Assembly: GCA_030762895.1 (NCBI GenBank)
Contig: CM061066.1
Coordinates: forward strand, 115,848,715 to 115,912,714
Source of the DNA: Sophora flavescens
Taxonomy: Eukaryota; Streptophyta; Magnoliopsida; Fabales; Fabaceae
Reading direction: 5' to 3'
DNA: 64,000 bases
Shown: positions 56,534-64,000 of the stretch, one piece after another
Layout of the letters: the number at the start of each line of letters is the position of its first letter
How positions within the stretch are numbered: the stretch's first letter is position 1
Position numbers and translations under genes: made by a program
The notes under the pieces: model-generated
What the model was told of the DNA's origin: nothing
The model's input: the letters and a program-made list of their open reading frames with translations, nothing else
The model's database searches: none

Positions 56534-58803
56534 ATGCGAAGATCCCTAAGTCTTGGAAACCTTATTGAGGTTGACCCCGAAATCAAAAGGACCTTTCATA
56601 GACGTAGGAGACTACAAAGAGAGAGAGGGAGGTTGGTTCCCATTCCACTCATGGCGAATCTACCAGATACCAAACCATTGAAGGACTACGCAGCCCCAAA
56701 TGCGAGGGGTTTGCGAACTGGGATTGCTAGGCCAGAGATCGAGGCGGAGAACTACACTATACCGCCTATGCTAATTAGCATGATCAGGCAACATCAATTT
56801 GGAGGATTGCCCTTGGAGGACCGACTGATCATGTGGAGACATTCTTGGAGTTCATCGATGCAATTAGAATTCATGGCGCCCCGATCGATGCTATACGCTT
56901 AAGGTTATTCCCCTCCTCTCTGACTGGAAAGGTGAAAGCTTGGTTGAAGCAAGTGTCCGGTAATACGTTGTCGACTTGGGACCAATTGGAGCAGGCATTC
57001 TTGGAGAAATTATTCCCTCCATCCAAGACGGCTTACCTACGAACTCAGATCACCGGCTTCTTCCAAAAGGACGGAGAATGCTTATCCGAAGCTTGGGATC
57101 GCTACAAGGGATTGCTAGAGTCTTGCCCACATCATGGACTCGAGAGGTGGCTATTAGTGCATACCTTCTACAATGGATTGGATTACTCTTCGAAGGTGTC
57201 ACTTGACTGCGCAGCTGGTGGAGCCTTTATGAATAGGCCTCTGACTGAGGCATTCAATATCATTGAAAACGTAGCCACCAACTAACACCAATGGGGTTCG
57301 GAAAGAGGTAATAACCCGAAAAAGATTTCGGGGGGTAAATTTGAAATGAATAGCACTGATCTCATTATGTCTAAAATTGACTCACTGAATAAATGCTTTG
57401 ATCAGCTTGGAAAGGTTAATGTGAGTTCAATAGGTGCTACTAATATTGTTTGTGAGATTTGTGGAATGCAGGGACATGACATAATGGAGTGCCCACGTGG
57501 TATTGCTCATGGATCCGGTGCTTCGGGGGAACAAGTGAACTCTTGTCACAACTTCTATGACACGAACCCGAAGCTGCCAAATTATGCTCCCCCAAATCCT
57601 TACAACCAAGGAAGGAAGAATAGCCCTTATCTCTCGTACGGGAACTACAACAACACGTTGAACCACGAGTTCCAAGAAGGCCAAGGTAATAGGAAACCCG
57701 CACCGGGGTATCCTCAAGTACAAAAGTCTAAACTTGAGTCTCTCTTGGAAAATTTTGTTGAAACTCAAACAAAACAAAATGAAGAGTTTAGGCAACAAGG
57801 TAGGGCAGTCAATGAGGCAATAAAATAGTTAGCATCTAAGGTAGATAACTTAGTCATACATAATAAGATGTTAGAAACTCAGATTGCCCAACAAGCTAGT
57901 ACATATTCTAGACCTAAGGGTACGTTTCCGGGACAACCCGAAGTTAATCCCAATGAACATTGTAATGACATATACTTGAGGGATGATAAGCTTGGGGTGG
58001 TTGAAAAGGATGTGGAATGTGTGGAGGACATGAGCGAAGATGAAGAAGTAAAGCCAAAGTATGTCCCTCCACCACCTTACCAACCCCCAATACATTTCCC
58101 ACAAAGGTTGGTCAAGAGAAAACAAGTAGAAATAGAAACTAAAAGCTTAATTGAGGAGCATAATGCCATGATAAAAACTAATATGCCTCCTAAACTAAAA
58201 GATCCAGGAAGTTTCTCTATTGCTTGCTCAATTGGAGAAGTGAAAATAGACCAAGCCTTATGTGACTTAGGGGCTAGTGCGAGTTTGATGCCGCTTACTA
58301 TCTTCGAGAGGTTAGGAACCAAGGAACCAAGTCCATCCAAATTCTCTTTACAATTTGCGGATGGCTCAACTAAAACTCCTCTAGGCATACTAGAGAATGT
58401 CCCCGTAAAGGTAGGGAAATTTTTCATCCCTACCGATTTCATGGTGTTGGATATGAATGGGAATTCTAGATTCCCTATCATTCTAGGAAGGCCGTTCTTG
58501 GCCACTGCTGGAGCGATAATAGACGTAAAAAATGGCAAGCTATCTTTAAATGTAGAGGAAGGTAGGGTAGATTTTGATTTGACTAACTCGTATAACAACC
58601 CTCCTTTTGAGAGTCATGTGTGCAGGATCGATATAATGTCTCCAGAGGTGAAGGAAGAGCTTAACATGGGAGCGACTCTGAAGCTTTGCAAGACAGATGA
58701 TGCACCTAATGGTGATGAAGTTGGAATTGCTCATCATGTGGAGTTAGAACTTCCGTCGGGAGGGAGTAAGGCCACGAAACTCAGAGTGAAAAGAGCAAAG
58801 TGA
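56534..58803 (+). pseudogene. A2 gag-protease, frameshift and two stops
   Basis: Gag starts at about 56534 (MRRSLSLGNLIEVDPEIKRTF). A frameshift near 56830 precedes the capsid core (AIRLRLFPSSLTGKVKAWLK, WDQLEQAFLEKLFPPSK). In the second frame, stops at 57283-57285 and 57826-57828 interrupt it. The zinc knuckle CEICGMQGHDIMEC is near 57452-57493. A coiled Gln/Glu-rich part follows, then protease with LCDLGASASLMP (about 58260) and the ILGRPFLATAGAIIDV flap (about 58480-58530). The frame ends in LRVKRAK at 58803 with no RT. Confidence 0.85.
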
Positions 58804-60740
58804 AAGCGCAATTGGCCATATGAACAAAATCGGCTCTTTGAAGGACTTCCATGGAAGAGAAGTGTTCTTGCACTTCTAGGCCCAGTCGACCCCGGTTGAT
58901 TGAAAGAAGTATGGTCAAGCTTAAGACCGTAAATAAGCGCTTCTTGGGAGGCAACCCAAGTTTTCTTTCCCTTTATTTTTTAAGTCGTTTTGAATTTTGT
59001 TTTTGAATAATTGAGAAGATTTAGAGAAAAAAAGATCATAAATTAATAGATTTGCCAAGTATTTTCAAGTTAAGAAAGCAGTAAGAGCAAAAAGGCAAGG
59101 ACAAATAAAGTCAGAAGTCATCACGCCCAGGCCGTGACGATGGTCACGGCCGTGATTAGCTAACCAAAGAAGATCAGAAAGGATCACGGCCTAGCCATGA
59201 TATCCTTCACGGGCGTGATGAGAAGGACCCAGAAAATCAGAATATATCACGACCTAGCCGTGATGGAAGTCATGGCCATGACAATTCAGCTCCTATAGAC
59301 CAGAATTGATCACGGCCTAACCGTGATGAGCATCACGGCCGTGACACATTTTCTAGCATCTCTTTGACTGGCATGTGAGTCGGCACCCACTACCACCTCG
59401 ATGAGTTGTTCCATTTTTCTCCTCTCTCCGACTTGATTATTTACATTGGGGACAATGTAAGCTTTTAAGCTTGGGGTAGGGGTATTTTTGCAATTTTTTG
59501 CATTTTTGTATTTTTCATGTTGCATTCATATAGGCATAGTTTTGCATGATCACATGATTAGATTGCCCATTTGCTTAGAGTATGCATCCAATTATGAGAT
59601 CTTGGTGCCAAATAAATTGAGATAGTGAATTTTTGAACCCAATTTTTTATTCTTGTGAAAGGCTAAAAATAAAAATGCTTGAGATGATCTTTTGATAGTT
59701 AGTAATTAGCATGTGGTTCCTTAGATTTGTGTTTCTCATTGATTTTAAACTACTAAATGTGAGATTTTTGAGCCTAAAAGGGGTACTCACTAAATCTACC
59801 CCATTCTTTGTGATTGAGTGTTTTATTCATCTTGGACTGTATTCTCTAGAACTTGACTTGAAACCGTTTTGAAACTTAAATTTTTTTTAAAACATATTTG
59901 AAAATGATTGAGGCACTAGGTATTTTTTCGGCCTTCTGAGCTTTGATTGATTAAATGCTACCCCTTAGTTGCCCAATTTTGAGCATAAAAGAATAAAATA
60001 CTTTTCTTAGTACCTTGATTTATTTTGATGAATAATGCTTGGTATGACGTCTTTTAAAGTATTGCAAAAAAGGGTAAAAAGGTAGTTTGAAAAATAAATT
60101 GTGGGATGAGAAAGTTAGAAAAATATTTCTCTTAAGCTGAAAGTCTCCCCTTCTCCAAATAAATAAAATGAAATAAAAAAAAATGGCGAGGGGGATGATA
60201 AAAAAAAAGTGAGAAATAAAATTAAAAAAAAAAAGAAGAAAGAAAGAAAGGTGGAAAAATGAACTACAACCCAAAAAGGTATTTTAGAAGGTTGTCATGC
60301 TTTGTATTGTTTGAGATTTTGTTTAGCCTTCTTGAAATTTCCTTTTCTTAATTTCCCCACCTAATGATTAATCCCATGGCCTCATTACAAAAAAAAAGAC
60401 CTTTTGATTCTTATGTGTTTTCATTAATAAAGTAGAGATTTGGTTAATAGTCAAGCTTATGGTAGAGTACCTTCCTTGAGAAAATTGAGCGAATTGTCAT
60501 ATACCCTTAAACACTTGAGTGAGGTGAGAAGAGTGCCTGAATCAGTGAGAATATGAATTTAGGAAACCTAAGCTTCTAATTGGACTCGAAATTGATTGTC
60601 CCTTGGTTTCTTATTTGAATAAGCCTGTCACTTGGATTAGTTACTCGGGTTCGTGGTTCACTATCCATGCTCTGATTGTTTATCTTGTCCTGCCTTAGTG
60701 ATTGCTTGAGGACAAGCAAAATCTTAAGCTTGGGGTAGTT
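58804..60740 (+). other. A2 noncoding region between protease and 3' LTR
   Basis: It starts with a segment containing AATAAGCGCTTCTTGGGAGGCAACCCAAG (58933-58962), which in A1 lies just after the integrase stop (reverse of about 26213-26240). Pol appears cleanly absent between protease and this point. It also holds a motif cluster (59118-59346), a purine repeat AAGCTTGGGGTAGGGG (59467-59482) and the PPT AAGCTTGGGGTAGTT (60726-60740). Confidence 0.7.
59118..59346 (+). repeat. Internal palindromic motif cluster of A2
   Basis: Three to four pairs of TCACGGCC(G/T)(T/A)GA dyads, including ATCACGGCCGTGACACA. It matches the A1 internal cluster 25853-26055 in reverse and in position. Confidence 0.83.
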
Positions 60741-62183
60741 TGATGAGTGTGATTTCACCTCATATTTCATTGTCATTTTGAATGCATTTTCATATAGCTT
60801 AGGCATATTTAATTTGATTTTTGTTAGTTTTTACCTTGGAACGGGTAAGGCAGTTTTGTGGTGTTGTTGTGCAGGAATTAAGAATCAAAATGCTCAAGAT
60901 TAACCATGATGGAGCTTGCATGAAGATGGGACTTGAAAAGTGAATAAAATGAGTCAAACAGAGCCCATCACGACCTAGCCGTGACAGACATCACGACCAT
61001 GATCGAGTGGAGCTGAAAAGAAAGAAGGCTAAAGTCAGAGCTGGTCACAGCCAGGCCGTGATGTCCATCACGACCGTGACATGTCAGCTGAACCAGACTC
61101 TCACAGGCAGAAATGATCACGGCCTAGCCGTGATGGTGGTCACGGCCATGACAGACTAACAAGTGAAGCAATCTCCAAAGCAGAACCCGTCACGGCCTGG
61201 CCGCGATGGCCATCACGGCCGTGACGCATGATATATGGATCGGTAGAAACTGATTTGATTTGAAATTGTGGTTGCTTGGGATTCAAGTTACCCTAGTCTA
61301 TAAATAGAGCACTTAGGCTCAAAAATAGGGACTTTTGGGGGAGGACTTTGGGGCTGCTATACTTAGGCAAAATTAGGATTCTACTCCTCTTCTTCTTCTT
61401 CTTCTTCTCTTCTCTTCTCTCAGGTTTTATTTCATGTTTTTGTTAATCAAGCTTGTCATCACCATGGCAATGCTTGAGTAGTAGCTTTATTTCTAGGGAT
61501 TGGGGCTATGCCCAAGATATGATTTATGTTATGAATTGATGTTTTACCTTTATTAATTTCGATTTTACTTTAGATCTGATTTCTATTGTTTTAATTACTC
61601 GTAAATTCGGTGGCCACTTATTTACGTGTCGTAGATACTCTGAGGAGGAACCTGGCGGTGAACTTAGGTATCGGATCTATAGAATCAGACTTAGGACTTA
61701 AATCACGAGAGTTAGAAGCGATCCTTCGAGGGTTAACGAATTGTCACAAAGCTTAAAGGGTTCAACCTAAATTCAACTACCACGAGAGTAGGGGTTGATT
61801 TAATTGGACACGGTTTTTGTAACCCGAGAGGGAGCATTAACTTATTTAGGATAAATTCGCCTTCAAAGCAATTTTAATAATTAACAAGGTAGTCGATTTA
61901 GTAACATAAAAAATCTTGTTGGTAACCCAATTCCTAGGAATCTCTTTAGATTTGAAAACCCCCAAATTGATTTACTTTCCTATTTTGTTTAATTGCAATT
62001 TTAAATTTGATTGTTACTTAATTCTAATTTCAAAAATCAAAACCTTTTCAAAATCTTTTTTTATATAGTCCAGTTTAATTGATTTGATAATTAGTTGCGA
62101 TTTGAGATCACGGTCTCTGCGGGATCGATCTTTTTATTACTTGGCAACGAATCCGGTACACTTGCCGGAATCCACGCACATCA
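60741..62183 (+). repeat. 3' LTR of A2
   Basis: 1443 bp from TGATGAGTGTG to CACGCACATCA. It contains the palindrome cluster 60962-61232, a TATAAATA box at 61299-61306, a (TTC)n tract near 61387-61415, and a long R/U5 part with splice-like noncoding leader sequence. Confidence 0.9.
61299..61306 (+). promoter_or_regulatory. TATA box in A2 3' LTR
   Basis: TATAAATAGAGCAC, about 65 bp downstream of the last palindromic motif. This gives the orientation of U3 relative to R. Confidence 0.65.
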
Positions 62184-62525
62184 GTTTGTTGAAAAGAGAA
62201 CTTTGCCATTAGTGTCTTTGACTATGCATGCATTCTTATTAAAGGAAACATTATATCCATTATCACATAATTGACTTATGCTTAGCGGATTATGTCTTAA
62301 TCCTTCAACTAAAAGAACGTTGGAGATAGATAATAGAGGTGATCTCCCACTAATTTTACCTATCCCGATAACCTTTCCTCTTTGATTTCCACCAAAGGTA
62401 ACATGTCCACCTTCTTTACGTTGGATATCTAGGAACATAGACTTTTCTCCTGTCATGTGTCGTGAGCAACCACTATCCAGATACCATGATAGGCGTGATT
62501 TTTGTCCTATTAAGGATATCTGCAA
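62184..62525 (-). pseudogene. S-host aspartic protease region
   Basis: The 114-residue minus-strand frame has the retropepsin motif LDSGCSRHMTG (catalytic Asp near 62475), GGHVTFGGNQRGKVIGIGKIS and LRHNPLSISQLCDNGY. It ends at NGKVLFSTN, where A2 entered; the continuation is at 54965. The order and spacing match the S-b protease region. Confidence 0.82.
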
Positions 62526-63595
62526 CAGGAATAATCAAAGCTTTAGGTACCCATATTCTTTTAGGTCTTCTTTTGTTATTTCTTGAAGTTTGTTACAACT
62601 TCTTTCTTGTGTGAATGCATTTGGACGTGATATGTCCAGCTTTTCCACAGTTTTTACAGCTATCCTTATATGTATTAACCTTATCATAAAGAGTTTTAGG
62701 TTTTTGTCCTAATATTTTGTTAGATAATTTATGATGTACTTGGTTAGTGAATCCTATACCAGTTTTATCAAGAGAGGGTTGATAACTTCCTAATAGTTTA
62801 GTCAGATTATCTCTACCATTAACAAAACGAGCAAGATCAGAGGTGAGCTCTTCTACCTTCTGTTGAAGTTTGACAACTTCTTCAGATTTTGGCGTCTCAA
62901 CTATGATCTCAGCTTTAAGCTTGCTGTTTTCCTAAGACAGTTTGTCACACTCTTGAGTCTTATGTTCATGCTCTTTTAGGAGTTTCACATATTGTATCTT
63001 AAGTGTTCCGAACGCCTTAGTTAAACAGTTAGATTCCTCACTCAATTCATCATAGGCATCTTGCACTTAAGATCAGAAATTACCTCAGAGTCAGAATCAT
63101 CATTTGCCATTAGACACAGATTTGATTCCTCGCCTTCTCCATCCTCATCTGATGAACTGACATCAAGATCTTCCCATATTGCCATCATCCCTTTCTTTTG
63201 ATTTTATAGAACTTTTTGAAGGTTTGTTTTTTAACCGAGGACATTCAGATTTGATATGTCCGGGTTTCTTACATTCATAGCACACGACAGGACTCTTGTC
63301 AGAACTGTTGTTTTCTTTGAAGTATTTTTCTTTATTGAACTTCTTGAAAGGTTTATCCTTTCTGAAATTCTTCTTCTACCATAGCTTCCTCATTTTTATG
63401 GTTAGTAATGACATTTCATCATCACTGTCTGAGTCTTCTTCAGAAGCGTCTGATTCTGATTCATCAACTTTGAGAGCCTTTGAAGAGGTCTTTTCTACCT
63501 TGAGAGGAATAGACTTTCCTTTCTTTGCTAAGCTATCCTCATTTAGCTCCTGTTCATGAACTTGTAAGGTTCCAAGAAGATCACTCATTTGAAGA
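62526..63595 (-). pseudogene. S-host gag C-terminal half, two zinc knuckles
   Basis: The minus strand reads MSDLLGTLQVHEQELNED (63588), an acidic stretch (ESESDASEEDSDSDDE), a first knuckle CYECKKPGHIKSEC (63282-63241), AIWEDLDVSSSDEDGEG, a coiled-coil part (about 63000-62830) and a second knuckle CKNCGKAGHITSKC (62658-62617). Frameshifts lie near 63376 and 63065. It is cut at 63595 by another copia element, so the capsid N-terminal part lies beyond the window. Confidence 0.8.
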
Positions 63596-63843
63596 TGTTA
63601 ATCATGGAGTTAGAATATCTCTTAGTTATTTGAGAGAATATTTTAGTACAGTTATTGTAAATATTCTGTAATTAATAAGTCAGGTTATTACTTTCCTAAG
63701 TTAGAAAATAGCAAATCTTATTTCTTTATCAGCAGCTGATCTCAAGGGATTTGTCTCCCTAATGATTCTCCAAGGTCTCTCCTTTTAAAGAGACAATCTG
63801 TACATTCCAAATTATGAAATAAACATACACATTTATTTTTTCA
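63596..63843 (+). repeat. Probable LTR of the right-edge copia element
   Basis: About 248 bp, TG...CA (TGTTAATC ... TTTTTTCA). It has CTTTTAAAGAG and ATGAAATAAACATACAC elements suited to a short copia LTR. The end is inferred from the start of coding similarity soon after. Confidence 0.5.
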
Positions 63844-63867
63844 AGTGCTGTAAAACCTTCTTATTTG

Positions 63868-64000
63868 ATTCATAATGATGTTTGGGGTCCCTCAAGCATT
63901 ACAAATCAATTAGGAAAAAGGTGGTTTGTAAGTTTCATTGATGACCATTCAAGGTTGTGTTGGGTGTATTTGATGCGTAATAAATCTGATGTAACAACTC
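63868..64000 (+). CDS. Copia integrase fragment, open to the window edge
   Basis: The frame from 63868 reads IHNDVWGPSSITNQLGKRWF, then FIDDHSRLCWVYLM, without stops to the end. D in IHNDVWGP and D in FIDDHSR are the usual conserved positions at the start of the copia integrase core. There is no start codon because it is an internal piece of a polyprotein. It lies directly after an LTR-like block, so the 5' part of pol is deleted. Confidence 0.8.
   Translation, partial: MHNDVWGPSSITNQLGKRWFVSFIDDHSRLCWVYLMRNKSDVTT

Larger units (their letters stand above)
54973..62183 (+). mobile_element. A2: Athila-like gag-protease element without pol
   Basis: Plus-strand element with 5' LTR 54973-56360 (first about 75-80 bp deleted), primer site, gag-protease 56534-58803, noncoding region, PPT and a full 3' LTR (60741-62183, 1443 bp). 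GTTTG is duplicated at 54968-54972 and 62184-62188. Its LTR aligns closely with that of A1 through most of U3, including the palindrome cluster, but the U5 ends differ. There is no RT, RNase H or integrase, and the 3' noncoding part follows soon after the protease. At about 7.2 kb it looks like a non-autonomous derivative. Confidence 0.88.
16338..63595 (-). mobile_element. S-host: SIRE/Maximus-lineage Ty1/copia element, split by four later insertions
   Basis: Minus-strand pieces in the correct order form one element. They are gag C-terminus and protease (63595-62184), gag-pre-integrase and integrase N-part (54972-54480), integrase core end (42595-42190), RT and RNase H (22365-20493), envelope-like region (20227-17829), polypurine tract and 3' LTR (17519-16338). 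Each gap is a later insertion with short direct repeats at its edges. The gag N-terminus and 5' LTR lie beyond 63595. The third ORF after RNase H and the PPT-LTR layout fit the SIRE lineage of plant copia elements. It is heavily mutated, as expected for the oldest layer. Confidence 0.8.
63596..64000 (+). mobile_element. Different Ty1/copia element entering the window, internally deleted
   Basis: An LTR-like block starts TGTTAATCATGG at 63596, directly after GAAGA (63591-63595, possible TSD). It is followed almost at once by integrase sequence (63868-64000), so gag, protease and primer site are missing. It is not related in sequence to the SIRE LTRs. The element continues beyond the right edge. 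Confidence 0.7.

Noticed and set aside
63596..63843. 5' LTR of S-host at the right edge
   Set aside because: The sequence does not match the S-host 3' LTR at 16338-17519, coding to its left still continues gag, and the sequence to its right is plus-strand copia integrase of another family.

Overview
This is a plant nuclear genomic window, most likely from a eudicot. It is AT-rich, has one split gene with GT-AG introns, and is otherwise made of LTR retrotransposons, MITEs and LINE remnants. A legume is a weak inference from SIRE/Maximus-type copia elements and a MITE style I associate with legumes; nothing here identifies the species. No tRNA, rRNA, CRISPR array or prokaryotic operon was seen.

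Left part (1-16337). The only convincing host gene lies at 2122-3354 on the minus strand. It is the 5' part (promoter, 5' UTR intron, two coding exons) of a YDG/SRA-SET type histone H3-K9 methyltransferase or YDG protein. Its second coding intron runs off the left edge and holds a Ty3/gypsy chromovirus (1-1532) in antisense orientation. Then come AT-rich intergenic DNA and four MITE families: 3866-4301, a Tourist-like element at 4616-4906 with a partial second copy at 12228-12433, a Tourist-like element nested in an older MITE at 6091-7045, and a hAT-like element at 13105-13702. There are also two LINE 3' ends: plus strand ending at 10754, and minus strand at 13031-15999 with ORF2 C-terminal remains.

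Right part (16338-64000). This is a nest of LTR retrotransposons. The ground layer is one SIRE/Maximus-lineage copia element on the minus strand ('S-host'), with its 3' LTR at 16338-17519 and its gag reaching 63595. Four insertions cut it: (a) a SIRE-type solo LTR (22366-42189, TSD TAAAG); (b) a near-complete SIRE element ('S-b', 42596-54479); (c) a gag-protease-only Athila-like element on the plus strand ('A2', 54973-62183, TSD GTTTG); (d) a different copia element entering at 63596. The solo LTR is itself split by an Athila-like element ('A1', 23007-41334, TSD AGTAC, two 1413-bp LTRs). A1 is split in pol by a third Athila-like, gag-protease-only element ('A1-in', 28945-36939, TSD GTGGT). The deepest point is therefore four layers of insertion.

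How the parts relate. A1 has gag, protease, RT, RNase H and integrase. A2 has a closely related LTR but no pol, so A2 looks like a non-autonomous partner of A1-like elements. All coding regions carry stops or frameshifts, and two integrases have lost a catalytic residue. The most unusual signal is in the LTRs. Three different LTR families carry dense clusters of short GC-rich repeated motifs in U3 in otherwise AT-rich DNA. In the A1 and A2 families these are palindromic TCACGGCCGTGA-type units next to the TATA box, with a second cluster in the internal noncoding region.
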